In this document: piece after piece, positions 10,401 through 16,369 of the stretch
Layout: each line of letters begins with the position of its first letter
Position numbering within the stretch: the first letter of the stretch is position 1
Assembly: GCA_001898425.1 (NCBI GenBank)
Contig: MKTV01000069.1
Location: forward strand, 1 to 32,849
DNA: 32,849 nt
Origin: Rhodospirillales bacterium 69-11
Lineage (GTDB): Bacteria; Pseudomonadota; Alphaproteobacteria; Acetobacterales; Acetobacteraceae
Direction: 5' to 3'
Notes under the pieces: generated by a model
Database searches by the model: none
What the model saw: the letters and a program-made list of their open reading frames with translations, nothing else
Told to the model about the DNA's origin: nothing
Program-made: the position numbers and the translations under genes

Positions 10401-10901
10401 CCCCATGTAGTGGTTGTTCGGCGCGGAGGAGCCGTCGTCCACGATCTGGTCCGCAACGCCGGCGGCTCCCGTGGAGGTCACGACCAACCCCGACAGCGTG
10501 CTGCCTTGCGCGCTGACGGTGCCCGTGTTGGTGGCCGTCATCAGTGGCGAGAACAGCCAGGGATAGACGTTGTAGGTCGCGCTCCCTGCCTCGTTGATCG
10601 GGACGCCCAGCCCGCCGAAGGTGAAGGCCGCGTCGCCGCCGTTGCTGGTGAGCGTCCCGCCGTTGGTCAGCGTACCCGAGACGTACGCGGGCTCCCCCAC
10701 GAGTTCGACCATCGGCCCGGACGCGGTCCCCGACACCTGGCAGGATAAGCTGAACCCGATCGCGCCATAGCCATTGTTCGCGTTGGCTCCGGCGGAGCAA
10801 CTCTGCGCATGGGCGGCGGGCGCGCGCAGTGTTGCCGGCACCCCAATGGCCAGGAGGATGAAGACCGTGCGAGCGGTTTCCCACGCGACCTGCGTGCGCA
10901 T
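4431..10901 (-). CDS. Giant glycine-rich autotransporter (type Va secretion)
   Basis: A 2156-residue secreted surface protein. Residues 1-33 are a signal peptide (MRTQVAWETA, hydrophobic core, AHA before Gln). The passenger holds about 23 copies of a core of the form 'A-x-G-I-x-A-Q-S-I-G-G-G-G-G-x-G', fifteen with five consecutive glycines, each followed by a T/S/V-rich stretch ('VTVTNTGTISTxG') predicted to form parallel beta-helix rungs. The last ~280 residues, starting near CAWVKVGGDST, are an autotransporter beta-barrel ending in RVAYRF with the C-terminal Phe used for outer-membrane assembly. I chose the ATG at 10901 (GGGGGA seven bases upstream) over one seven codons earlier. The role is probably adhesion or surface coating; the ligand is unknown. 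The frame is intact despite heavy internal repetition. Confidence 0.9.
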   Translation of the reverse strand: MRTQVAWETARTVFILLAIGVPATLRAPAAHAQSCSAGANANNGYGAIGFSLSCQVSGTASGPMVELVGEPAYVSGTLTNGGTLTSNGGDAAFTFGGLGVPINEAGSATYNVYPWLFSPLMTATNTGTVSAQGSTLSGLVVTSTGAAGVADQIVDDGSSAPNNHYMGRNANAVSVTNGGSISLSAGRGGFLPGSGGVGQPIGAAILARSDGGAGTADATGDRSNGPGGDAGSVTVTTNAGSQITLGGSYTAGIAALSVGGQGPGYSSGSHHNFDSGGNGSSVTVTAGGSIAGAATGAVGIYAASTGGVSGATDSQYSLLGGNAGPVKVTLGSTGTIAMSGDYGAGVVALSTGGLSWYEDNGVSSGHQNGSGSTVVVTTVAGSSITTSGELAIGVLAVSTGGNANTTQAPPVSLENGGSPNAVPTSRAPAGNAGAVTVSNGGSISTQGDVAIGLAAVSSTGGRGAGLMAVTNGQGTIDQVGPGSGSPAGVTVTNTGSVTTTGSGAIGILGLSVGGSGGVVDTRPGILNLLGSSSSGNGASGGAVTITSSGPVGTTGAAAIGILAESVGGGGGTATGTGGIIAVGTTGGDGGNGGIVQVTHSGTLSTAGDGAIGLLAHSIGGGGGNGGNATGIAAAVSGAGGGGGLGGSVTLGLSNGSISTGGDFAAAVVAQSIGGGGGNGGYSKTYSLAALSAAIGGNGGAGSSGGTVQVTAAESIVTTGQQSFGVLAHSVGGGGGIGGSANTYQATVIFALAVDVGGSGGAGAAGGAVTVDNQYHITTSGPDAIGIVAQSVGGGGGSGGAATAKSLAVTVGDPEIPTVSVDLAVGGKGGSGSQGGIVSVSNTGIITTGGDGAHAILAQSIGGGGGNGGDSTASAYAIEGSSPTFKLALSLGGSGGISGNGGSVNVTSQSCPGCQSLLTTTGNHAAGIAAQSIGGGGGNGAAGDASTSSPTLGNSTGDSVGLGYTIGGRGGAGGAGGPVTVLNDTAATIRTTGSGSQGVLAQSIGGGGGNGGGGTATGSGDTIDINVSLGGNAGGGSTGGAVSVTNNGTIATGATQSLSNGLTFTRGGDAVGILAQSVGGGGGAGGSSDAAASIGALDQLEDATATAIANAPSNSMTGNLAIGGSGGTGGNGGSVTVTNTGTISTLGIRAYGILAQSIGGGGGTGGVASSDATSVLGGLTTSTDDEGNTSTSRQTANIGISLGGSGASAGNGGTVSVSTGGSIATAGYGAHAVLAQSIGGGGGVGAEGTANSSSTIGLGVGWSGSGAAGGSGGTVTLTSTGAVATLGDDAYGLVAQSIGGGGGLGGAGCSNSGGTGLQGVSATRCLGNNKIGVGGSAAPWNDSSDFSFTVGGGSGASGNGGSATVAVASGTIATTGARSVGIVAQSIGGGGGLVAGPAVSIGSTSAQGQPGSNAAKGGSVSVTLGSGAAITTTGAGAWGILAQSIGGGGGFAGDSSLPLQFPVSNTLPDRPNNNGAYPDSGTVSVSVGGNITTSGANAHGIFAQAVGGGGGIAAGGGLSTGATLVAGNSAQFYGRSDQTYAGEGMAVTVTQTGGAILASGPGSIGIIAQSTGKSVYTQPITISIGGSVTGGTNAGVSGGAGAAGILVSGGVLPGSVAPAAANTITVLAGGSVATVDGVSGTAITTDYGITNISNSGTITGNILLGRTPGSVTNNAGGTLVLGSQVTAASLQNSGTIRLQPGTTTLTGNFAQSGTGQLTFAFDGVNSHTLSIGTIAQVDGTVAPMVGTTLLPFTDTVLRAASSLALSAATPQTYLFGWNLQQSGTTATITPTANFMPAGATLTASETSVASYLARGWAAADPALAPVFAALYNGVGTAAGYANVLQQASPLSTQVAASTLADLSGNVLGAAMSCPQFEGATTLLGEGRCAWVKVGGDSTDRWDSGSSVSSATYRIGGQASFAPGWAIGGSLATGTLWASQSGGSSSSGQVYDGSVALKYVTGPWLFAASVAIEGGSFSNERVVTLPGQSAVLRSDSSALLYGARLRAAYDVPFEHFYLRPFVDVDVFHLHTPAYAESGASGMALSVGSSDSTRTAVSATMEIGSRTDLGPNTVLRTYVDLGASVLPSGTRSVDAHFVGTLPGTGTFRTYLTSPDAFGVFAAGAQLYQKEGWEVRAEYGVRATTNFFSQGGSLRVAYRF
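6189..10299 (-). repeat. Intragenic tandem repeats encoding the IGGGGG cores
   Basis: Within the autotransporter passenger, a near-identical segment (on the + strand CCGCCGCCGATCGACTGCGCC) recurs every ~170-240 bp, matching the protein core A-Q-S-I-G-G-G-G-G. Central copies are the most alike; copies toward both ends have diverged (ARSDGGAG near the start, AQSTGKS near the end). Confidence 0.85.
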
Positions 10902-10980
10902 CGTGCTTTCCCCCAGCGGCATGGACCGCCCAGACTCGTGATCGGAGAGGAGAGCACACGATCGTCTGAATCAAAAGTAA

Positions 10981-11004
10981 GAACCCGGACGCAGCGCCGG
11001 GTTC
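10981..11004 (-). terminator. Intrinsic terminator of the 11176-12678 solute-binding protein gene
   Basis: A perfect 8-bp stem (10981-10988 with 10997-11004, GAACCCGG/CCGGGTTC) with an 8-nt loop is followed, reading the minus strand, by TTACTTTTGATT. This is a standard hairpin plus T-rich tail, ~170 nt after the stop at 11176. The rest of the 10902-11175 gap shows nothing recognisable. Confidence 0.65.
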
Positions 11005-11175
11005 CAAGAATTCACACCGTCACCATCCAGTCTCGCGATGAGCGGTGCCCTAGTCGGGGATCAGGTGATGAAATCCGTTGCTGGCCGACGATCGGCAGGG
11101 ACACCGACATGACGACGAGGCGCCTACGCCTGCCCGCGTCGTGCCGAGCCGGACAGGCTTCGGTCAGCGGCCATG

Positions 11176-12678
11176 CTACTGAGCGGGGCGGACGTCCTGC
11201 AGCCGCAGCAACCCGTCCGCGCGCAGCGTGAACCCGGCCACCTTGCGTGACACGCCCTGGATGTTGCGCGTCGTCCACAGATAGACCAGCGGCATGTCCT
11301 GGTTCACCTGCGTCCACACGCCGGCGTAGAGCTCGCGCCGCTCCGCCACGTCCGTCGCCGCACGCGCGCGGTCGAGCAGCCCGTCGACCTTCGGGTTCGC
11401 ATAGCGGGTCATGTTCAGCGCGCCCCCGGTGTGCAGGAACGTCCAGGCGTTGCTGTCGGTGTCGAGCAGGCCCGACCAGCCGCCAAGCGCCATCGCGAAG
11501 TCGCCGCGCTGCACGGCGGCGAGCGCGGTGCCGAACTCCATCGCATTGATCTTCACGTCGAACCCGGCTTCGGCGGCCATCGCCTGGATGACCTCCCCGG
11601 TCTGCACGGCCTGCGGCGTGTTGTAGACGACGAGCGGCACCGTATACGGCGTCGTCACGCCCGCCTCCTTCAGCAGCGCCTTGGCCTTCGCGACGTCACG
11701 CTCCGGCACCGCGATCGAGGGCGCGTAGAGCGGGCTCAGCGGCGAGGTCGCCTGGGCGTTCGGGATGTACATGCCCGCGAACACCACCTGGCTCAGCGCG
11801 CCGCGGTCGAGCGCCAGGGAGAAGGCCTGCCGCACCCGCGGGTCGCGGCCGAGTGGCGTATTGGCGGCCGGGGCGTCGCCGGTGTTGATGGTGAGCGCGC
11901 CGTACCCCAGCGACGGCACCGAGACGAGCTGAAGCGCTCGGTTCTTCTCGACCGCGGCGGCATCGAGCGGCGCGACCTCGGCGAGGTCCAGCGAGCCCGC
12001 CTGCAGGTTGGCGAGGCGGATGCTGCTGTCGGGGATCACGCGATAGGTGACGCGGTCGTAGTGGATGCGCGACGCATCCCAGTAGCCCGGGAACCGCTCG
12101 AGCGTGATGTGGTCCTGCGCCACGCGGTCGACGAACTTGAACGGGCCGGCGCAGACCGGATGCAGGCCGAACTCCTTGCCTGCCGCTTCGGCCGCCTTGG
12201 GCGAGACCATCATGCCGGCGCGATCGGTCAGCACGGCGACGAAGGGCGAGAAGGGCTGCTTCATCACCACGCGCACGGTGAGTGGGTCGACGACCTCCGC
12301 ATGGTCCATCGCACCGATCTCGCTGCGGCGGAAACTGCCGCTGGCGGTCAGGTGCCGCTGCAGCGTGTAGACGACGGCGGCGGCGTCGACCGGCGTGCCA
12401 TCCTGGAACGTGACGTTCGGCCGCAGCTTGATCAGCAGCGTCTGCGGATCCGTCCACTGGGAGCCCGTGGCCAGCCCCGGCACGATCTGCAGCTTGTCGT
12501 CGAAGTCGAACAGCTTGTCGCACAGCGCGGTCATCACGACGGTGCCGACATAGGTGCGGGAGAAGGTGGGATCGAGCAGGTCCGGATCGTCGCGCATGCC
12601 GATGCGCAGAGTCTGCGCCTCGGTCGGCTGGATCGCGGCGAGGGCGAGAAGGCCGGCAAGCAGGGGCAGGACGCGCAT
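11176..12678 (-). CDS. ABC transporter substrate-binding protein (family 5, peptide/nickel type)
   Basis: A 500-residue periplasmic solute-binding protein of the DppA/OppA family. It has a Sec signal peptide (MRVLPLLAGLLALAAIQPTEA), then the family's N-terminal 'LRIGMRDDPDLLDPTFSRTY' strand, 'LRPNVTFQDGTPVDAAAVVYTLQRH' (the family signature region near residues 85-110) and 'CAGPFKFVD' near residue 170. The start at 12678 has a GGGAGC Shine-Dalgarno; the 16-codon upstream extension would spoil the signal peptide. It is divergent from the SDR gene, and no permease or ATPase gene is in the window. The ligand cannot be inferred; glutathione-like or dipeptide ligands are typical of the family. Confidence 0.9.
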   Translation of the reverse strand: MRVLPLLAGLLALAAIQPTEAQTLRIGMRDDPDLLDPTFSRTYVGTVVMTALCDKLFDFDDKLQIVPGLATGSQWTDPQTLLIKLRPNVTFQDGTPVDAAAVVYTLQRHLTASGSFRRSEIGAMDHAEVVDPLTVRVVMKQPFSPFVAVLTDRAGMMVSPKAAEAAGKEFGLHPVCAGPFKFVDRVAQDHITLERFPGYWDASRIHYDRVTYRVIPDSSIRLANLQAGSLDLAEVAPLDAAAVEKNRALQLVSVPSLGYGALTINTGDAPAANTPLGRDPRVRQAFSLALDRGALSQVVFAGMYIPNAQATSPLSPLYAPSIAVPERDVAKAKALLKEAGVTTPYTVPLVVYNTPQAVQTGEVIQAMAAEAGFDVKINAMEFGTALAAVQRGDFAMALGGWSGLLDTDSNAWTFLHTGGALNMTRYANPKVDGLLDRARAATDVAERRELYAGVWTQVNQDMPLVYLWTTRNIQGVSRKVAGFTLRADGLLRLQDVRPAQ

Positions 12679-12819
12679 GTTCGCTCCCAATCGTCGGATT
12701 GTGCCCCATCCGGGACACGTGTTCACGGGTCCGCTTTCCGGACGCTCCTGCCCACCGGGACGATAGCGAGATCGCGGCGGCCGTGTTAGCCCCCGCCGTT
12801 CTCAGCCTGAGGAGAACCC

Positions 12820-13524
12820 ATGGCGCACCGCGTCGCTTTGATCACCGGTGGTGGAAACGGAATCGGCGCTGCCATCGCCGCCCGCCTCGACCGCGACGGC
12901 TGGCGGGTCGTCATCGCCGATCGCGACCCGGCCGCGGTGCCGCCGCCGAACGGCCGCGCGGTGACCTGCGACGTGGCCGACGAGACCTCCGTCGCGACTC
13001 TGGTCGCCGGCATCGCCGCGCAGGAAGGGCAGCTCGACGCGCTCGTGTGCAATGCCGGGATGATGATCCGCAAGCCGATCGCCGACCTGACGCTGGCGGA
13101 GTGGTCGCAGGTGATCGGTACCAACCTGACCAGCACATTCCTGCTGGTGCGCGCGGCCGAGACGCTGCTACGGGCGGCGAAAGGGGCGGTGGTCACGATC
13201 GCTTCCACCCGCGCCCACATGTCGGAGCCGAACACGGAGGCCTATGCCGCGAGCAAGGGCGGCATCGTGGCCCTGACGCATGCGCTCGCGGTCAGCCTCG
13301 GGCCTGACGTGCGGGTGAACTGCATCAGCCCCGGCTGGATCCTGACCAAAGGGCCCACGCCGACGCCGGAAGAACACGCCTTCCACCCGGCCGGGCGCGT
13401 CGGCGTCCCCGACGACATCGCCGCCCTCACCGCCTTTCTGCTCGGTCCCGACAGCCACTTCATCAGCGGGTCCGAGTTCATCGTCGACGGCGGCGTGACC
13501 CGGAAGATGATCTACCCGGAATAG
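12820..13524 (+). CDS. Short-chain dehydrogenase/reductase (SDR)
   Basis: A 234-residue classical SDR, an NAD(P)-dependent oxidoreductase. It has the cofactor motif TGGGNGIG (9-16), NAG (78-80), Asn102, Ser129, Tyr142 and Lys146 (the catalytic tetrad) and PGW (171-173) after the active site. The start follows an AGGAG Shine-Dalgarno. Asp34 after the second beta strand (VVIADRD) suggests NAD rather than NADP preference; this is inference. Its 3' end overlaps the convergent deacylase gene by 13 bp. The substrate is not evident. Confidence 0.92.
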   Translation: MAHRVALITGGGNGIGAAIAARLDRDGWRVVIADRDPAAVPPPNGRAVTCDVADETSVATLVAGIAAQEGQLDALVCNAGMMIRKPIADLTLAEWSQVIGTNLTSTFLLVRAAETLLRAAKGAVVTIASTRAHMSEPNTEAYAASKGGIVALTHALAVSLGPDVRVNCISPGWILTKGPTPTPEEHAFHPAGRVGVPDDIAALTAFLLGPDSHFISGSEFIVDGGVTRKMIYPE

Positions 13525-14540
13525 GGGCCGTTCGGGCCGATTTCGGTCCCGAGATGGAACAGGCAGTCACCCCGCATGGTGCGGCCCGGCATGCGCTTGC
13601 ACAGCACGACGCCCTTGCGATGGAACGTCAGCAGCACCGGCTCCGCCCAGGGCGTTTCGGGAAAATGCAGGCGCGCCGCGGGTTGACCCGCCAGCACCGT
13701 CTCGCCCGGCTCCGCGAGCGGTTCGTAGACCCCGTTCTCCGACGCATAGACGTAGTAATCCGGCCCGCCGACCTCCAGCAGGCGGGTCGGCTGCGGCGGC
13801 GCGATCCGATCGCTCTCGGGCAGGATGCCGAGATGCACGAGCAGGTTGTTCACGCCCCGCTCGACCATGCGCAGCGCGGCCGGGGTGAGGTGCCCGGCGC
13901 CGCCCGCCTCGGTGCCCACGCTCAACACGCCCTGCCGCAGGCAGGCACCGGTCAGCGTCTGGTCGCCGCCCTGGTTCGCCGCCGCGACATAGGCCGTCTC
14001 CGCCCCGAACGCCGCGAGGGCGGCAAGACCGCGCTCACCCCGCTCGTCGGGGCGATATCCGGGAAGCTGGGCGGAGGGCAGGTACATCAGCGACGAACCG
14101 CCGGAGTGCAGGTCGCAGACGAGATCCGCCATCGGCACGAGCGCGTGCTCGACATAGTAGGCGAGCTGCTGCGTCGGCGTGCCGTTCGGATCGCCGGGAA
14201 AGGAGCGGTTCAGGTTGCCCTCGTCGATCGGCGAGGTGCGCCGCCCCGCGACCGCGGCCGGCAGGTTCAGCGCGGGCAGCAGGATCACCCGCCCCCGGAT
14301 CCGCGCCGGATCGAGCCGGCGCCCCAGATCCGCGAGCGCCACCTGCCCCTCGTACTCGTCGCCATGGTTGCCCGCGACGAACAATGCGGTCGGTCCCGCG
14401 CCGTTCTTCAGCACCATGATCGGGACGGGGATGAACCCGTAGGCCGAGGCATGGACGGAATGGAACAGCCGCAGGAACCCGACCTGGCGGCCGTCACGGT
14501 CGAAATCGACCTCGGGGACGATTCGGCTGGCGGACGGCAT
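13512..14540 (-). CDS. Succinylglutamate desuccinylase/aspartoacylase family protein, DoeB-like
   Basis: A 342-residue zinc carboxypeptidase-fold deacylase. Metal ligands are visible as His59 and Glu62 (GNHGDEYEG) and His145 (CDLHSGG), with the catalytic Glu211 in GTEAGG. The blocks 'GRVILLPALNLPA', 'RTSPIDEGNLNRSFPG' and 'PMADLVCDLHSGG' are very close to my recollection of DoeB, the N2-acetyl-L-2,4-diaminobutanoate deacetylase of ectoine catabolism. No other ectoine-degradation gene (doeA, doeC, doeD, eut) is in the window, so a different N-acyl amino acid substrate is possible. The start at 14540 has GGGAGA upstream; a much longer in-frame extension is Arg-rich and was rejected. The 265 bp before the next gene hold no convincing feature. 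Confidence 0.85.
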   Translation of the reverse strand: MPSASRIVPEVDFDRDGRQVGFLRLFHSVHASAYGFIPVPIMVLKNGAGPTALFVAGNHGDEYEGQVALADLGRRLDPARIRGRVILLPALNLPAAVAGRRTSPIDEGNLNRSFPGDPNGTPTQQLAYYVEHALVPMADLVCDLHSGGSSLMYLPSAQLPGYRPDERGERGLAALAAFGAETAYVAAANQGGDQTLTGACLRQGVLSVGTEAGGAGHLTPAALRMVERGVNNLLVHLGILPESDRIAPPQPTRLLEVGGPDYYVYASENGVYEPLAEPGETVLAGQPAARLHFPETPWAEPVLLTFHRKGVVLCKRMPGRTMRGDCLFHLGTEIGPNGPYSG

Positions 14541-14805
14541 GCGCGCTCTCCCGTGTGGCGGGTCAGGGTAGCGCAACGTCGCCGGGTTCAGAACACCTCC
14601 TCGCCGCGCAGGACGATGTCGGGCCGCCAGAGTGCGTGCCGGGATGCGGCCTTGCCGATCCCCGCGGGAAAGACCAGTGTGCCGCGCGAGTGAGCAGCGC
14701 CCCGTGACGCGCGGGCGGCGACTGCGCACCGAATGACGTCGGCCGCCCCCGATCGCCCTGCCCGAACGAGAGGCTGGCGGTCCGGCCCGACCAAAGAGGA
14801 CCAGC

Positions 14806-16047
14806 ATGACCGAGACGAACGAGGCGGATGTCTGCGTGATGGGCGCGGGACCGGTGGGCGGCACGCTCGCCTGCCGGCTCGCGATGGCGGGCGTCCGCAC
14901 CGTGGTGATCGACCGCGCGTCACTGCCGCCCATGGAGCACCCGGCCTTCGACGGCCGCGCCTATGCGATCGCCGCCGGCGTGCGCCCGCTGCTGCAGGAG
15001 GCCGGGTTGTGGGACCGGCTGCCACAGGCGCCCGGCCCGATCCTGGACATCCGCGTCACCGACGGGCGAATCGGGCGCCCCGCCTCCCGGCTGCACCTGC
15101 ATTTCGACCATCGGGAGGCCGGCGCCGAGGCCGCCCCGTTCGGCTGGATGGTGGAGGCGCGCAGCCTGCGGGTCGCGCTGAACGCGCTGATGCCCACGCT
15201 GCCGACCTTACGGGTCTTCGCACCGGCCGAGACCGCGGTGGAGCGGCGGGACGACGGCGTGACCGTGCAGGTTGCCGGTGGCCCGCGCATCGCCTGCCGC
15301 CTCGTTGTGGCCGCCGAAGGCCGCCGCTCGCCTCTGCGGGACCAGGCGCGCATCCCGGTCACCCACCTGCCCTACAACCAGACCGGCATCGTGTGTGCCG
15401 TCGCGCATGACCGGCCGCATCACGGCGTGGCGCTGGAACATTTCCTGCCGGCGGGTCCGTTCGCGCAGCTGCCGATGGCCGCGAGCCCCGACGCCGAAGC
15501 CGGGGGCGCGGCAAACGTGTCGGCGATCGTCTGGACCGACCGCACGGAGCGGGCCGAGAAGCTGATCGCGCTGGACGAGGCGCGCTTCAACCGCGAAATC
15601 GCACGGCGTCTCGGCGACCATCTCGGCGCCGTCCACGTCGTCGGACGCCGCTGGCACTACCCGCTCTCGGCGATGCTGGTGCATCGCTACGTCGACACGC
15701 GGCTCGCTCTCGCAGGAGACGCGGCGCACGGCATCCACCCGATCGCCGGCCAGGGCCTCAACCTCGGCTTCCGCGACGTGATCGCGCTGGCCGACCTGGT
15801 TGCCGAGGCGGTCGCGGCCGGTGACGATCCAGGCAGTGCCGCGCTGCTCGCGCGCTACCAGCGCCGGCGGCGGCCGGACAACATACTGATGCTGGCGATG
15901 ACCGACGGGCTGGACCGGCTGTTCAGTTCGGACCTGCGGCCGCTGCGGCTGGCGCGCGACCTCGGCATTGCCGCGGTCGATCGCGCCGGGCCGCTGAAGC
16001 GGCTGTTCATGCGCCAGGCGATGGGGATCAGCCGGCTGGCGCGCTGA
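14806..16047 (+). CDS. UbiH/UbiF-family FAD-dependent monooxygenase
   Basis: A 413-residue flavoprotein hydroxylase of the ubiquinone-biosynthesis type. The N-terminal dinucleotide motif GAGPVG (13-18) binds FAD, '[10 protein letters not shown]' (170-179) is the DG-type motif, and [21 protein letters not shown] (304-324) is the FAD-ribityl and UbiH-family signature. Such enzymes add ring hydroxyls to octaprenyl or decaprenyl intermediates, usually at the membrane. An AGAGGA Shine-Dalgarno supports the start. Whether it acts at C1, C5 or C6 of the ubiquinone ring cannot be told; alphaproteobacteria use UbiL, UbiM, UbiF and UbiH variants for these steps. Its last 20 bases overlap a small minus-strand ORF. 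Confidence 0.88.
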   Translation: MTETNEADVCVMGAGPVGGTLACRLAMAGVRTVVIDRASLPPMEHPAFDGRAYAIAAGVRPLLQEAGLWDRLPQAPGPILDIRVTDGRIGRPASRLHLHFDHREAGAEAAPFGWMVEARSLRVALNALMPTLPTLRVFAPAETAVERRDDGVTVQVAGGPRIACRLVVAAEGRRSPLRDQARIPVTHLPYNQTGIVCAVAHDRPHHGVALEHFLPAGPFAQLPMAASPDAEAGGAANVSAIVWTDRTERAEKLIALDEARFNREIARRLGDHLGAVHVVGRRWHYPLSAMLVHRYVDTRLALAGDAAHGIHPIAGQGLNLGFRDVIALADLVAEAVAAGDDPGSAALLARYQRRRRPDNILMLAMTDGLDRLFSSDLRPLRLARDLGIAAVDRAGPLKRLFMRQAMGISRLAR

Positions 16048-16153
16048 TCCGGCCAGGCTGCGGCGCGGGCTGCGGCCTCGGCTGGGGCTTGGGAGCCGGC
16101 GGAGGCATGGACGGGCCGGAGACCACGTCGAAGTCGAAATCGGAACGGCGCAT
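16028..16153 (-). CDS. Putative 41-residue acidic/proline-rich microprotein downstream of an attenuator
   Basis: ATG at 16153 follows a perfect AGGAGG (16164-16159) with 5-nt spacing, a better ribosome site than most genes here. The product begins [19 protein letters not shown] and continues as a Pro/Gln/Lys/Arg tail ([13 protein letters not shown]) to a TGA at 16028. It has no Trp, Tyr or Cys and no membrane segment. I do not recognise a family. It is the first reading frame after the aromatic leader peptide and terminator at 16223-16333, so it is the apparent target of that attenuator. Its end overlaps ubiH-like coding sequence by 20 bp, convergently. It may be a real small protein, or the remnant left when the original attenuated gene was lost. 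Confidence 0.5.
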   Translation of the reverse strand: MRRSDFDFDVVSGPSMPPPAPKPQPRPQPAPQPGRISAPAG

Positions 16154-16222
16154 GGGAACCTCCTGTTGGGAAGGCCACCCTGTCCGACGGATTTCCGGGC
16201 ACATGGACCCGCAGAAACACGA

Positions 16223-16244
16223 AAGCCGCCGGAGAGGGCGGCTT
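16223..16244 (-). terminator. Attenuator terminator hairpin
   Basis: Reading the minus strand, AAGCCGCC (16244-16237) pairs perfectly with GGCGGCTT (16230-16223) around a 6-nt loop, extended by a G-U pair. It is followed by TCGTGTTTCTG, a moderately U-rich tail. It lies 27 nt after the leader peptide stop and ~60 nt before the Shine-Dalgarno of the 41-codon ORF. Confidence 0.7.
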
Positions 16245-16295
16245 CGGGAACTTGCTACGGGTGCACGATCCTAGGCCGCCGGTCTGTACCAGCGG
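16223..16295 (-). promoter_or_regulatory. Ribosome-mediated transcription attenuator (alternative hairpins 1:2, 2:3, 3:4)
   Basis: Four segments can pair in the classical way. Segment 1 CCGCTGG (16295-16289, inside the leader codons) pairs all seven bases, one as G-U, with segment 2 CCGGCGG (16282-16276). Segment 2 GGCGGC (16280-16275) can instead pair with segment 3 GCCGCC (16242-16237). Segment 3 forms the terminator with segment 4. A ribosome stalled at the Trp or Tyr codons would cover segment 1, favour the 2:3 antiterminator and allow read-through. The pairings are read directly; the mechanism is inferred from trp attenuators. Confidence 0.65.
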
Positions 16296-16333
16296 TACCA
16301 AAATCGCGAGGCGGGACGTCGCGTCTGTGCCAT
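16271..16333 (-). CDS. Aromatic amino-acid leader peptide (TrpL-like)
   Basis: A 20-codon ORF (MAQTRRPAS, then [11 protein letters not shown]) with one Phe, two Trp and two Tyr codons among six consecutive residues, ending in TAG just before the attenuator terminator. Such clustering of rare aromatic codons before alternative hairpins is diagnostic of amino-acid-sensing leader peptides. No Shine-Dalgarno precedes the ATG. A possible promoter at 16341-16369 would start transcription at or next to the ATG, making the message leaderless; the trpL leader of Sinorhizobium meliloti is known to be leaderless. The downstream gene is not a recognisable trp, phe or aro gene. The reading frame is open upstream, so a longer product is formally possible. 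Confidence 0.6.
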   Translation of the reverse strand: MAQTRRPASRFWYRWYRPAA

Positions 16334-16340
16334 GCCGCTG

Positions 16341-16369
16341 CGTTTAGCGCGCTGCGGACTGGGATGCAA
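16341..16369 (-). promoter_or_regulatory. Candidate promoter of the leader peptide
   Basis: On the minus strand TTGCAT (16369-16364) and TAAACG (16346-16341) are separated by 17 bp. The predicted start is about 16334, the base before the leader ATG. The match is modest, but position and leaderless geometry support it. The -35 box overlaps the end of the adjoining palindromic repeat. Confidence 0.35.

Noticed and set aside
7914-10748. Second long plus-strand open frame (944 codons)
   Set aside because: Same cause as above. The minus-strand frame has a signal peptide, beta-helix repeats and an autotransporter barrel, so it is the real gene.
14588-14700. Minus-strand sequence resembling a protein C-terminus (GKAASRHALWRPDIVLRGEEVF)
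   Set aside because: It looks protein-like but no start with a ribosome site or recognisable family was found; possibly a gene remnant.
14541-14933. N-terminal extension of the DoeB-like gene
   Set aside because: Arg/Ser/Pro-rich and absent from the family; the ATG at 14540 has a good Shine-Dalgarno.
16089-16301. Longer ORFs on both strands over the attenuator (for example one starting near 16301 on the minus strand)
   Set aside because: They read through the terminator hairpin and ubiH in other frames, with no ribosome site or composition support.
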